A DNA stretch of 64,000 bases from Hymenobacter latericoloratus (GCF_014199535.1 NZ_JACHNV010000002.1:310001-374000); one strand, 5' to 3'; counted from the stretch's first letter, positions 19,086 through 28,121 are shown. A program made the numbers and translations. The notes: generated by a model from the sequence alone, not told the origin.

Positions 19086-21161
19086 TTATATCCCGCCCGA
19101 ATACTTGCGGGTCGCCCATTCCACCGTCATCAGCCCCAGCAGCAGGAAAAACAGCCACTTCAAATTAATCAGGTCCTTTAGGTCTTCGTGCTCATAAATC
19201 ACGGGCTTGTAGTTGGCCTTCTGAATGTCCTGGGCGAGTTGGGCGAACTGGGCGGGGTAGTAGAGGCGCTGCCCGCTGCGCCGGGCTACCTGGTAGAGCA
19301 GGTTGTGGTCGGCCCGCGACTGGAGGGCTTCCAGCTGCTGCTCCTGCACCAATACCTCGCCCTGGTCTTGCTGCGCCTGCCCACCCAGAGTAGCCCGCGC
19401 CACGTAGCGGTACAGGCCGGCCGGCAGCGGCCCCAGGTGCAGGGGTGAGCCATCGGGGCTGTTGGTGTACGTGAAGGTGCGGGTTTTGCGCTGCTCATCG
19501 GTGAGTGTGAGCGTGATTTGCTGGCCGTAGATGCGCTCGAAGATGGCGTTGTAAGTTTCGGCCCCGAAGGTCACGTCGTCCGGGGTGTTGAAGGCGTCCT
19601 GGGTGGGGTACACATCGAGGCGCTTCTTGTTGGCGTTCTGGGTCAGCAGCTGCAGGGTCCGCACCACCAGCCGGTCGTAGGCCTCGGGCCGGTCGTCGTG
19701 CTCGGCGGCTTCCTGCAGGCGCCACTGCCAGCTGCCTTCCGTGAGCAGGGTAGCCTGGCGCTGCTGAGGCGTGCCCCCGAATACCAGCAGGGGCTTCTGC
19801 GTTTTTACGCGGCCTGCCTGCTGCCACAGCGCGGCCTCAGCCCCGCTACCCAGGCGCGCCTCCCCGAACGGCACCGGCGCTGGGGGATAGGCCGCGAACC
19901 GGCGCAAAGCATCCTCTTCAAACGAAAAGCGGGTGAAGGTGGCATTGGGTACGGGCGTCACGTCATCGGTCTGCCCGCCGCGGGGCGTCACGGTCAGGCC
20001 CGTGCTCAGGGCGTTGTAGGCGCTGTAGTTCGACTGGGCCCCCAGAATGTACAGGGCCGGTACGCGGCGAGCTTTCACCTGGGCCAGCACCTCGGCGCCT
20101 ACCCCCGTCTGGGCCGGCAACTGGTGCAGAATGGCCACGTCGAAATCCTGGGGTTGAAGCGGGCTGATGCCGGGCAGGTAGGTAGCGAGGTCGAAGTTGT
20201 CGTTTTGCAGAATGGCCGCGCGCAGGGCCTTTAGGTCGGGGTGGGGGGCGGCGCCGGCCAGCAGCACTCGCAGCTTGCCCTTCACGATGTCGAGGTAGGC
20301 AAACTTCTGGTTGTTGAGGGCCGTGAACTCGCCGGGCAGCTTTTCCACTACCACTTCGTAGCGGCGCTTGCCGGGGGCCGGGGCCGTTACCAGGAAGGTG
20401 GTTTTGGTGCGCCGCTGCCCGGCAGGCAGGCTCACGCGCTTGGTTTGCAGCACTCGGCCATTCTCGCGCAGCAGCACGGTTGCGGTAGTGCCAGTGGGGT
20501 AGCCGTCGTAAGCCAGCTCGGCTTCGATAGGAAACTGGTTGCCGCTGAACGCCACGCGGTTGTAGGTCAGGGCGGGCAGGCTGACGTCTTTCTTGGGCAC
20601 CGTATCGCCGACGCCAATGGCGTAAATCGGGAAGCGGTAGGAGGTGTATTGGGGGGCGCGGCCCTGGTTTACTACCCCATCCGATACCAATACTACCCCC
20701 GCCAGGTTCCGTTCCTGAAACCCCTCGCCGATGCCCGTGAGCAGCCCATCAAGGTCGGTAGCCGGAGCCTGAAACCGTAGCGAATCGGGCCGGGCCGGAC
20801 GGCTGCCGGCGGAAAGCGTGCGAGTTTCTACCCGGAAGCCCCGGCCGCGCAATGTTTCGGCCAGCTGCGCCAGCCCCTGGGTGGCCTGGGTCAGGACAGC
20901 CGGCGGCGTGAACAGCCCCACCGACTGCGAGTTGTCGACGGCCAGCACCACGGTCGGCGCTTCAGTGGTAGTGGTGGTGGTTTTCAGGAAGGGGGAAAGG
21001 AGCAGGAAGCACAAAAAGCTCACCACCGCAAAGCGCACGAAGGCCAGTGCGTAGTTGATGGTCCGGCTCCAGGGGGCCTTAGCCGAGTAGAGCAGGGCCG
21101 CGTAGCCCGCGCCTACCAGCAGGCACAGCAGTATAAACCAGGGAGAAGCAGATAGTAGCAA
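19086..21161 (-). CDS. Membrane-bound VWA-domain protein
   Basis: 691 residues. Two N-terminal helices (about 8-26 and 36-58) precede a von Willebrand A domain whose MIDAS motif is D76-x-S78-x-S80 in VVLAVDNSQS. A long beta-rich periplasmic region follows, including glutamine-amidotransferase-like-fold segments (LRVLLAGAAPHPDLKALRAA), and one helix near the C-terminus (LKWLFFLLLGLMTVEWA). The architecture matches Bacteroidota membrane VWA proteins of unknown role. The 79-nt leader starts at a -7-like TACCTTCG. Confidence 0.82.
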   Translation of the reverse strand: MLLSASPWFILLCLLVGAGYAALLYSAKAPWSRTINYALAFVRFAVVSFLCFLLLSPFLKTTTTTTEAPTVVLAVDNSQSVGLFTPPAVLTQATQGLAQLAETLRGRGFRVETRTLSAGSRPARPDSLRFQAPATDLDGLLTGIGEGFQERNLAGVVLVSDGVVNQGRAPQYTSYRFPIYAIGVGDTVPKKDVSLPALTYNRVAFSGNQFPIEAELAYDGYPTGTTATVLLRENGRVLQTKRVSLPAGQRRTKTTFLVTAPAPGKRRYEVVVEKLPGEFTALNNQKFAYLDIVKGKLRVLLAGAAPHPDLKALRAAILQNDNFDLATYLPGISPLQPQDFDVAILHQLPAQTGVGAEVLAQVKARRVPALYILGAQSNYSAYNALSTGLTVTPRGGQTDDVTPVPNATFTRFSFEEDALRRFAAYPPAPVPFGEARLGSGAEAALWQQAGRVKTQKPLLVFGGTPQQRQATLLTEGSWQWRLQEAAEHDDRPEAYDRLVVRTLQLLTQNANKKRLDVYPTQDAFNTPDDVTFGAETYNAIFERIYGQQITLTLTDEQRKTRTFTYTNSPDGSPLHLGPLPAGLYRYVARATLGGQAQQDQGEVLVQEQQLEALQSRADHNLLYQVARRSGQRLYYPAQFAQLAQDIQKANYKPVIYEHEDLKDLINLKWLFFLLLGLMTVEWATRKYSGGI

Positions 21162-21239
21162 ATGCCAACGGAATCAGTGTGAACCTAAGAACCCCGGATT
21201 ACCACGCAGAGTTGCGCGGGTGAGGGTTGGGGCGGATAG

Positions 21240-21247
21240 CGAAGGTA
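21240..21247 (-). promoter_or_regulatory. -7-like box TACCTTCG of the VWA gene
   Basis: CGAAGGTA on the plus strand; TAnnTTCG is a recurrent one-base variant of the -7 element in this window. Confidence 0.4.
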
Positions 21248-21321
21248 GGGAGTTGCGGGGGGAGTAGGCCTGACGTTATAGCAGGCAATATACACGAGCC
21301 GAATAGTGGATCTTTGTATTT

Positions 21322-22062
21322 ATGAACAGCAAGCTGCAGACCGCCATAGAAAATCTATACTGTGTCTTTGCCAAGTACCCACTAGACCCTCATATGGAGG
21401 GTAGCCCCTTGCATAGTGATTTGTTAATCTGGAATCGCACTTTGGCAGCTCGGCCACTACGAGAATTATCCGTTGACCACCTGGGTATCTTTTATTTCAA
21501 AGTGATGACTACTTGGGGTGATGTGGATGATTTCCGGCATTTTCTTCCTCGAATTTTTGAACTGCTTGCTACGCTTGATACTGGTTGGGAAGAATGGGTA
21601 GCATTGGATAAACTGCGTTATGGGCATTGGCAAACATGGCCAGTATCTGAACAAAACGCTATAAAGGATTATCTGTTAACGCTGTGGAATGAATTGCTCA
21701 ATACAGATTTAGAAATAGCTGATGCTGCCTTCTCAGACTACTTTCCAGCTATTATGAATGTGTATCCTGACGTTGAACTATTGCTATCTATATGGAGTGA
21801 ATTTAAGAGCCCAGTAAGTATTAAGCGGTTGATTGATTTTGTAGATCGTAATGCTGATATGGTAATAGGAAGTAAACGGCTATCCGTCTTTGATAGAGAC
21901 GCAGGACCTGGAATTCTGTTCAGTCGCTGGCTTACTAACAAAACAATAATTGAAATGCTGACAACTATCTTCTTTCAAAACCCGGAAGCGGAATATGCTA
22001 CCCAATTATCAAGCCTTATTCAACTGCTAGAAGCTACCAATAAAGTAGCCAACGCAGATTAA
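21322..22062 (+). CDS. Hypothetical soluble protein of unusual AT content (246 aa)
   Basis: No signal peptide. The N-terminal third contains PLRELSVDHLGIFYFKVMTT followed by WGDVDDFRHFLPRIFELL; I recall this layout from a widespread uncharacterised bacterial family, where a Cys-rich segment often precedes it, but here that segment is Cys-free (LDPHMEGSPL). The remainder is helical. Codons are clearly A/T-richer than in flanking genes, which points to recent acquisition. A -7-like GATCTTTG ends 5 nt before the ATG. The gene ends 6 bp from the convergent yiiX-like pseudogene. No function assigned. Confidence 0.7.
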   Translation: MNSKLQTAIENLYCVFAKYPLDPHMEGSPLHSDLLIWNRTLAARPLRELSVDHLGIFYFKVMTTWGDVDDFRHFLPRIFELLATLDTGWEEWVALDKLRYGHWQTWPVSEQNAIKDYLLTLWNELLNTDLEIADAAFSDYFPAIMNVYPDVELLLSIWSEFKSPVSIKRLIDFVDRNADMVIGSKRLSVFDRDAGPGILFSRWLTNKTIIEMLTTIFFQNPEAEYATQLSSLIQLLEATNKVANAD

Positions 22063-22068
22063 CGCTAC

Positions 22069-22745
22069 TCACCGCACCGTCACCAGCTCCGGGCTTTCCA
22101 GCATCCGGACCGGCGAAATAACCTTTTCATCCAGTGGAATGCGCTTGCCGTAGCGCTCCTGCAGCTTGGCTTGCACGGCTGGGTGGCCTAGGTCGAACTC
22201 GCGCAGGGCCTGGAGCTTTCCGATTTCACGGCCGGTGGCCTGGTGATACATCTTCCAGAGCAACTCCGAGCAGTACATCCGCTCATCGGACCAGCCGAAG
22301 TAAAGGTCGTAGTTGCGGCCGCGGTACTGTTCGCCGGCGGCTTGCAGACGCTGAAGGGCTGCAGGTGTCAGAACGGTTTCCGCATCGCGCAGGCGCTTAA
22401 CCACAAACTGCCCGTTTTTGCCGCGCGCCACCCAAGCTGCCAATGACGTTTCGCTGACTGGCTGCACGGCCTCGAACACGCGCCACTCCCCGTTCTTTTT
22501 GAATAAAATGCCGCAGTGGCTGTACGGCGAGCGGGTGGCCAGCTGAATGGCTTGGCTTGGCTTTGCGCCGACTGGGAGGTGTGAAAGATCAGGTCGCCGT
22601 TGCGCAGGCGGGTAGAAATCTGCTCAGCAGCTTTGAAGGCAGTTTGCTGCCGCTGATAGCGCACGTATCGGTGGTGCAAATGGGGGTAGGCCACCAGCGA
22701 AACAGTAAGCAGCAACAGCAGCGCCAACAAAATCTTGAGCTTCAT
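22069..22745 (-). pseudogene. yiiX: YiiX-like permuted papain-family hydrolase, frameshifted
   Basis: Two overlapping frames encode one protein. The first starts MKLKILLALLLLLTVSLVAY (signal anchor) and runs through NGDLIFHTSQSAQSQA with the conserved His. The rest, after the shift, reads IQLATRSPYSHCGILFKKNG and continues to MYCSELLWKMYHQATG with the catalytic Cys, as in NlpC/P60-superfamily YiiX enzymes. The break lies exactly at three tandem copies of GGCTT (22549-22563); two copies would restore one continuous frame of about 224 residues. It could be a pseudogene, a phase-variable gene or an assembly error. Confidence 0.8.
22549..22563. repeat. Pentanucleotide tandem repeat (GGCTT)x3
   Basis: Three perfect direct copies within the yiiX-like gene at the point where the coding frame shifts. 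Loss of one copy restores the frame, which is consistent with slipped-strand mispairing. Confidence 0.85.
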
Positions 22746-22830
22746 TCGAGGCGAGAAACGGGTTGCGGCTAAGGTAAGCGCGTGGCAGATTGGCTGTGCT
22801 ACAGATTGCACGGGTAGTTAGAAAAATGTC

Positions 22831-22932
22831 TGTCATCCTGAGCGCAGCGAAGGACCTTACCCCGCCTGAAGAACGAGCATAACAGCGCCTCGTTCAAGCG
22901 TAAGAAGGTCCTTCGCTGTGCTCAGGATGACA
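22831..22932. repeat. GTCATCCTGAGC-type inverted repeat (family A)
   Basis: TGTCATCCTGAGCGCAGCGA and AAGGACCTTAC at the left are mirrored by AAGGTCCTTCGCTGTGCTCA and GGATGACA at the right. It lies between the yiiX-like gene and the MFS gene. Confidence 0.9.
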
Positions 22933-22973
22933 GTCGCTTTTCTTGAAAGCGTATTTTCCTACCCCCTCTATTC

Positions 22974-24161
22974 TTATCTAACTACTGCCACTTCCGGCTC
23001 CGGCGCGGCGGCCTGACTGCGGCGGCGGAAAACCAGCGCCACGCAGAACAGGATGCCGCCCGTCACCAGCGCTGCGCCTACCCAGTCGGGGGAGGTGTAG
23101 CCCAGGCCGGCGGCAATGGGCAGGCCGCCCAGGTAAGCGCCCAGCGCGTTGCCCGTGTTAAAGCCCGATTGGCTCAGCGAAGAAGCCAGCATTTCCGAGC
23201 CCTTGGCCGAGCGAATCATCAGCATCTGGATGGGCGCGGCCGTGGAGAATGCCAGCGCCCCCGTGAGCATGGTCATGACAACCGTCGGGAGTTGGTAGGG
23301 CGCGGCCACGGGCACCAGGAGCAGAGAGGCCGTCATGGCTGCCAGTAGGAAGGTAGTAGCCCGCAGGGGCGAGATACGGTCGGTGAGCCAGCCGCCGAGC
23401 AGGTTGCCCAGGGCCATGCCCACGCCGGCCAGCACCATCAGAAACGCCACCGTATTGGGGCCGAACCCGCTTACCTCCGTGAACAGCGGCACGATGTAGC
23501 TAAACCACGCGAAAAAGCCCCCGTTGCCCAGCACGGTTATCCCGATAATCAGCCAGGGCTCCAGCTTGGTGAAGGCGTGAAATTCCTGGCGCAGGTTGGT
23601 TTCTTTGGCGGCCAGATTGGGCATCAGCCGCAGCACACTCACCACCGTCAGCAGGGCTACCACCACAATGAGCACAAACGGAATCCGCCAGCTGAAATGG
23701 TGGCCCAGGTAGGTGCCAATGGGCACCCCAATGATGTTGGCAAACGTGAGGCCCGCAAACATGATGGAAATGGCCTGCGCCTCCCTGCCCGGCTGGGCCA
23801 GCCGGCCCGCCACCACGGCGCCTACCCCGAAAAACGCCCCGTGCGGCAGCCCCGAAACAAAGCGCGTCAGCAGCATCAGGTGGTACGAGGAGGCCAGCAC
23901 CGACAGCCCGTTGCCCACGGCAAACAACGCCATCAGCAAGGCCAGAATTTTCCGCGGCGGCAGCTTGCCGGTGAGGGCCACCAGCAGCGGAGCGCCCACC
24001 ACTACCCCCAGGGCATAGGCCGAGATGAAGTGGCCGGCATCCGGAATGCTGATGCGCATGGCGCGGGCAATATCCGGCAGAATGCCCATCATGACGAACT
24101 CCGTCATGCCAATGCCGAACCCGCCCAGCATGAGCGGTAGCAATACAAGTTTCGATTTCAT
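22974..24161 (-). CDS. MFS transporter, AraJ/DHA1-type drug or sugar efflux
   Basis: 395 residues and about 12 membrane helices. GFGIGMTEFVMMGILPDIAR at the N-terminus is diagnostic of the AraJ/YdhP/PbuE-like DHA1 group. The motif-A equivalent GALPPRK-type loop reads ALTGKLPPRKIL, and LLTRFVSGLPHGAFFGVG follows. A second, related loop GGWLTDRISPLRA marks the C-terminal half. ATG 24159-24161 is chosen because the first helix begins there. Exports small molecules in exchange for protons; substrate not predictable. Confidence 0.9.
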   Translation of the reverse strand: MKSKLVLLPLMLGGFGIGMTEFVMMGILPDIARAMRISIPDAGHFISAYALGVVVGAPLLVALTGKLPPRKILALLMALFAVGNGLSVLASSYHLMLLTRFVSGLPHGAFFGVGAVVAGRLAQPGREAQAISIMFAGLTFANIIGVPIGTYLGHHFSWRIPFVLIVVVALLTVVSVLRLMPNLAAKETNLRQEFHAFTKLEPWLIIGITVLGNGGFFAWFSYIVPLFTEVSGFGPNTVAFLMVLAGVGMALGNLLGGWLTDRISPLRATTFLLAAMTASLLLVPVAAPYQLPTVVMTMLTGALAFSTAAPIQMLMIRSAKGSEMLASSLSQSGFNTGNALGAYLGGLPIAAGLGYTSPDWVGAALVTGGILFCVALVFRRRSQAAAPEPEVAVVR

Positions 24162-24192
24162 AGCGGGGGTAGGGGCGGGGCGGCGGGCGCAA

Positions 24193-24248
24193 CAAAAAAC
24201 GTGTCGGGCTGGCAGGCCCGCTTCGCAAGCCCGTACAACCCGACACGT
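24193..24248 (-). terminator. Terminator of fabG
   Basis: Arms ACGTGTCGGG (24199-24208) and CCCGACACGT (24239-24248) with a further GC-rich inner stem, followed on the minus strand by TTTTTT (24193-24198). Confidence 0.8.
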
Positions 24249-24275
24249 ACCAGTCTTGTTCAAAAAGAGGCTGCC

Positions 24276-25025
24276 CTAGGTCAGCATGCCGCCATCAACT
24301 TGCAGCACTTGGCCGGTGATATAGGCCGATTCTTCGGAGGCCAGGAAGGCAGTAGCTTTGGCCACGTCCTCGGGCGAGCCGCCGCGACGCAGCGGGATGG
24401 CTTTGCGCCACTCATCTACCTGCTTCTGGTCGAGGGCATCAGTCATTTCGGTTTCAATGAAGCCCGGCGCAATGGCGTTGCAACGAATATTGCGCGAGCC
24501 CAGCTCCAGAGCCACCGATTTGGTGAAGCCGATGATACCGGCTTTGGAAGCGGCGTAGTTAGCTTGGCCAGCGTTGCCCTTGATGCCTACTACTGAGGTC
24601 ATGTTGATGATGCTGCCGGTTTTGGCGCGCATCATGGGCTTGGTGGCGGCTTTGGTCAGGTTGAACACCGATTTCAGGTTCACGGCCAGCACCTGGTCCC
24701 ACTGCTGCTCGCTCATGCGCATGAGCAGGCCATCCTGGGTGATGCCGGCGTTGTTGACCAGAATATCCAGCTTGCCAAACTCAGCTACCACCTCATCTAC
24801 CAGCTTTTCCGCCTCGGTGTAGATGGAAGCGTCGGACCGGAAGCCCTTCACCTTGGTGCCGAAAGCCGAAAGCTCCTGCTCCAGCTGCTGGCCTTTCTCC
24901 ACGCTGGAGAGGTAGGTGAAGGCCACTTGCGCGCCCTGCTGGGCGAAATACACCGCAATAGCGCGGCCAATTCCTTTGGAAGCACCCGTGATGAGGGCCA
25001 CTTTTCCGTCAAGCTGTTTCGTCAT
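24276..25025 (-). CDS. fabG: 3-oxoacyl-[acyl-carrier-protein] reductase
   Basis: 249-residue short-chain dehydrogenase/reductase. NADPH motif ITGASKGIGRA (about 12-22), NNAGITQDGLLMRM typical of FabG, and catalytic Ser144, Tyr157 and Lys161 (NYAASKAG). The C-terminus GQVLQVDGGMLT is also FabG-like. It reduces 3-oxoacyl-ACP in fatty acid elongation. No other fab gene is adjacent. A -7-like box sits 5 nt before the ATG, so the transcript is probably leaderless. Confidence 0.95.
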   Translation of the reverse strand: MTKQLDGKVALITGASKGIGRAIAVYFAQQGAQVAFTYLSSVEKGQQLEQELSAFGTKVKGFRSDASIYTEAEKLVDEVVAEFGKLDILVNNAGITQDGLLMRMSEQQWDQVLAVNLKSVFNLTKAATKPMMRAKTGSIINMTSVVGIKGNAGQANYAASKAGIIGFTKSVALELGSRNIRCNAIAPGFIETEMTDALDQKQVDEWRKAIPLRRGGSPEDVAKATAFLASEESAYITGQVLQVDGGMLT

Positions 25026-25030
25026 GCCAG

Positions 25031-25038
25031 CGAAGGTA
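25031..25038 (-). promoter_or_regulatory. -7-like box TACCTTCG of fabG, abutting the start codon
   Basis: CGAAGGTA on the plus strand; 5 nt separate it from the fabG ATG (25023-25025). Confidence 0.5.
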
Positions 25039-25123
25039 GCAACGAAAGCCTAACCTGCTACCCCTTGGTTTGCGCTACACCCTCTACCCGGGCGCTAATG
25101 GCCGAGCTTTTGGGCAACTGACG

Positions 25124-25525
25124 CTACATCAGCTGTAGCCAGTTGGAGGCCAGCTCCTGATTATCGAACGCCAGCACAATGGGCCGGGTGCCGAGTTGCT
25201 GCTGCATGGAAAGGTCGGCGGAGAGGCGGCTGTACACGTTGGGCGAGTACACCCAGGCAAAATACTCCAGCCCGGCGTCGGCCATCATCGGAAACCAGGT
25301 GGCGCCCACCCACCCCGACGCATCGCTCCACATGCTGGTTACTTCCGTATTATCATTGAGGAGCTTGGTGCACCGCTCAAACTGTAGGTGTTCTAGCAGG
25401 CGCAGGCAGCCCGCCTGCACCGATTCCAGGCTCTGGTCGCCGGTCCAGTTGGCGTACAGCCAGTCGCGCTGGTAGTCGTAGGAAATGGTGATGGTAGGAT
25501 CCTGATGTAAAAGTCGGAGAGCCAT
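25124..25525 (-). CDS. Hypothetical cytoplasmic protein (133 aa)
   Basis: Begins MALRLLHQDPTITISYDYQR and continues WLYANWTGDQSLESVQAGC, then LNDNTEVTSMWSDASGWVG. This beta-strand/helix alternation resembles STAS/SpoIIAA-like proteins common in Hymenobacteraceae, but the match is by pattern only. The longer frame extends upstream to 25747 with Cys/Arg-rich sequence unlike a protein; ATG 25523-25525 is the credible start. It lies between fabG and the divergent reductase-like gene. Confidence 0.6.
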   Translation of the reverse strand: MALRLLHQDPTITISYDYQRDWLYANWTGDQSLESVQAGCLRLLEHLQFERCTKLLNDNTEVTSMWSDASGWVGATWFPMMADAGLEYFAWVYSPNVYSRLSADLSMQQQLGTRPIVLAFDNQELASNWLQLM

Positions 25526-25760
25526 TGGCAAGTAAGGCAAGAGCCTAGAGTCGGGAAGCAAAATTATGAGAAGCCAGCCAGAAGCAGGCCTTCTGGTTGA
25601 AGTAGCGCAATTGGTTTGCGAAAGGCAGCAGCGCGGGGTACGCCGGTTGCGCTTTGGTTTCAGGTAGCACTGAGGCCGGCAAGCAAAGGCCGCTGTATGT
25701 ATGGCTGAGGCTGCGTTGTGGCAGCAGTAGCGCAGATGGCAACCCAAAGGTTGCGGCTCG

Positions 25761-25768
25761 TATCTTCG
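25761..25768 (+). promoter_or_regulatory. -7-like box TATCTTCG of the geranylgeranyl-reductase-like gene
   Basis: Same TAnnTTCG variant as before fabG and the EamA gene; 8 nt before the ATG at 25777. Confidence 0.5.
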
Positions 25769-25776
25769 CTACCCCT

Positions 25777-27018
25777 ATGCCCGACACCGATATCTGCATT
25801 CTGGGCGCTGGCCCGGGCGGGGCCACGGCGGCCCTGCACCTGGCCCAGGCCGGCCACCGTTGCCTGCTGCTCGACCGCGCCACCTTCCCCCGCGACAAAG
25901 TATGCGGCGACGCCCTCAGCGGCAAAGTGCTCAGCGAGCTGCGCCGGCTGGGCCCGGAGCTGCCCGCCCGCTTGGCCGCCGAGCCCATTCAGCTGCCCAG
26001 CTGGGGCATTGATTTCTACGCGCCCAACGGCCGCCGTTTGGCCGTGCCCTTCAAGCCGAAGTACAACCCCGCCACCGACCGCAGCGCCGGCCACATCAGC
26101 AAGCGCCTGCACTTCGATAACTTTCTGATTGAAGAGGTACGCCGCCGCCCGGAAATCGACTTCCGGGAAAATACCGAGGTAGCCCGCCACGAGCAATTGC
26201 CCGACGGCCGCTGGCGCCTGTTCGGGCCCGATGACGTTGAAATAACCACCTCCCGGTTGCTGTTGGTGGCCAACGGCGCGCAATCCAGCTTTGCCCGGCA
26301 AGTGGGCGGCCACGCGCTGGAGCCGGCCCACCACTGCGCCGGCCTGCGGGCCTACTACCGGGGCGTGCAGGGCCTGCACCCCGATAATTTCATTGAGCTG
26401 CACTTCATTCGAGAGTTTCTGCCCGGCTACCTCTGGGTGTTTCCGCTGCCCAATGGCGAGGCCAACGTGGGGGTGGGTATGCTCACCGAAGCGGTATCGA
26501 AAAAGAAGGTAAAGCTGCGCGAGCGGCTGGATGAGATACTGCAGACGCATCCGGCCCTGAAGGAGCGGTTTGCCACCGCCGAGCGGCTGGGGCCGGTGCG
26601 CGGGTTCGGGTTGCCCCTAGGCTCCAAACGCCGCCCGCTTTCCGGCCCCGGCTACCTGCTGCTCGGTGATGCAGGCTCCCTCATCGACCCATTCAGTGGT
26701 GAGGGCATCAGCCACGCTATGGTATCGGGCCGCCACGCCGCCGACTGGGCCGGGCGGGCGCTGGCGGCGCAGAACTTCTCGGCCGGTTTTCTGCTCGGCT
26801 ACGACCAGGCCGTGTACAACCGCCTCTGGCAGGAGCTGCGCCTGAGCCGGGCCATGCAGCGCCTGCTGGGCTACCCCTGGCTGTTCAACTTCGTGGCCAA
26901 CCGCGCCGCCAACAACCCCACCCTGGCCGAAACCATCAGCAACATGTTCCTCGACCTGGACCTGCGCGAGCGGCTGCGCCAGCCCAGCTTCTACGTTAAG
27001 CTGCTGATGGGGCGGTGA
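25777..27018 (+). CDS. Geranylgeranyl reductase family FAD-dependent oxidoreductase
   Basis: 413 residues. N-terminal FAD motif CILGAGPGGATAALHLAQAG, then RATFPRDKVCGDALSGKVL, the Arg-Asp-Lys-x-Cys-Gly-(Asp/Gly) signature of this family. LLLGDAGSLIDPFSGEGI binds the flavin phosphate near residue 300. Members reduce isoprenoid double bonds (menaquinone or lipid side chains) or act on other lipids; the substrate is not clear. The longer frame from 25654 is rejected because a -7-like box lies at 25761 and the Rossmann strand starts right after ATG 25777. Confidence 0.9.
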   Translation: MPDTDICILGAGPGGATAALHLAQAGHRCLLLDRATFPRDKVCGDALSGKVLSELRRLGPELPARLAAEPIQLPSWGIDFYAPNGRRLAVPFKPKYNPATDRSAGHISKRLHFDNFLIEEVRRRPEIDFRENTEVARHEQLPDGRWRLFGPDDVEITTSRLLLVANGAQSSFARQVGGHALEPAHHCAGLRAYYRGVQGLHPDNFIELHFIREFLPGYLWVFPLPNGEANVGVGMLTEAVSKKKVKLRERLDEILQTHPALKERFATAERLGPVRGFGLPLGSKRRPLSGPGYLLLGDAGSLIDPFSGEGISHAMVSGRHAADWAGRALAAQNFSAGFLLGYDQAVYNRLWQELRLSRAMQRLLGYPWLFNFVANRAANNPTLAETISNMFLDLDLRERLRQPSFYVKLLMGR

Positions 27019-27046
27019 TATGGTGAATTTGTGAAGTTGTGAAGTT

Positions 27047-27202
27047 GTGTCATGGCGAGGCACGAAGCCATCCTTCCTCTTTGTGTGACAAACCTCATAA
27101 AGTGAAAAGCCCCTACTTCCAGCGCGGATGTAAGGGCTTCTCACAGTAAAAGGGGTAGCACGTTGGTCAGGACGGATGGCTTCGGTGCCCTCGCCATGAC
27201 AC
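27047..27202. repeat. GTCATGGCGAGG-type inverted repeat (family C) with nested hairpin
   Basis: Left arm GTGTCATGGCGAGGCACGAA plus GCCATCC pairs with the right arm ending TCGCCATGACAC; the right arm has one or two extra bases. Inside is AAAAGCCCCTAC/GTAAGGGCTT. Same outer-plus-inner layout as the element at 55489. It lies between convergent genes and may terminate both. Confidence 0.8.
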
Positions 27203-27217
27203 CACTTCACCATCTCA

Positions 27218-27958
27218 CTACTTGCCTGCGTAGCGGCGCAGGCTTTTTTCGGCCTCGGGGTTAAGCATGGTGGCTTTTTCCAGGTCGGCTTTGGCTTCGT
27301 TGGGCTTGTTGATGGAAGCGTAGCTAATGCCGCGGTACTCGTAGGCATCGGCGTAGTTGGGGTCGAGGCTGATGGCTTTGGCGAAGTCCGGAATGGCACC
27401 CTTGAAGTTGAACAGCTGCATCTTGGCGGCACCCCGACCAAAATAAGCCTCCTTGTCCTGGGGGTTGTACTTCACGGCCTTGGTAAAGTCGGAAATAGCG
27501 GCGCTGTACTCCTTAAGCTTGAGACGGTTGAGGCCCCGGTTGTAGTAGGCTTCCGCGTTGGTAGGCTTCAGGCGCAGCGCGGCGTTGTAGTCGGCTACGG
27601 CCTCCCGGTAATCTTTCAGGTGGCTTTTCGCTTTAGCCCGGGCCAGCAGGGCGTCGAAGTCGCGGGGTTTAGCCTTGAGGGCGGCATCGGCCGTGCGAAT
27701 TTCGGCGCGGTAGTCGGCGTTGGTTTTGCGGGCGGCGGGTTCTACGGGTAGGGCAGGGGTAGGGGCAGAGGCCACGGAGGCCGTAGCCGTGCCATCGGCG
27801 GCCCGGGCTGCCGTGTCGGCCGAGCGGGCAATGGCCATTTCCCGGGCCGCGTTCCGCGAAGCCGAGGTCGGGCGCTCCACCTCCGTGGTGCTGCGGGCGC
27901 AGTCTGTCAGGGAAAGTAAAGCCAGGCTGGTAAAAAGCGAAAGTATAGGTGCTTTCAT
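27218..27958 (-). CDS. TPR-repeat lipoprotein (246 aa)
   Basis: Begins MKAPILSLFTSLALLSLTDC with lipid-attachment Cys20, then an Ala/Thr-rich linker to about residue 80. Four or more tetratricopeptide repeats follow (DYREAVADYNAALRLKPTNA, EYSAAISDFTKAVKYNPQDK, NFKGAIPDFAKAISLDPNYA), which form a protein-binding superhelix in the periplasm. ATG 27956-27958 puts the signal peptide at the start. Partner unknown; the divergent neighbour is lpdA. Confidence 0.85.
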   Translation of the reverse strand: MKAPILSLFTSLALLSLTDCARSTTEVERPTSASRNAAREMAIARSADTAARAADGTATASVASAPTPALPVEPAARKTNADYRAEIRTADAALKAKPRDFDALLARAKAKSHLKDYREAVADYNAALRLKPTNAEAYYNRGLNRLKLKEYSAAISDFTKAVKYNPQDKEAYFGRGAAKMQLFNFKGAIPDFAKAISLDPNYADAYEYRGISYASINKPNEAKADLEKATMLNPEAEKSLRRYAGK

Positions 27959-28121
27959 GGAGAGTTCAGAGTGAAAAAAGGGCAGGCGCAACGGCCCGTA
28001 ATCGGGTAACGGCTCTTGTACGGGCACCCTTTAGGAAAGGCTAAGCCCGGCCCCAAAATTTTGTCCGGGGCCCGCAGGCCCCAGCGGAACCGGGCAGCGT
28101 GGCAGAGTAGCGCGGCCTGCC

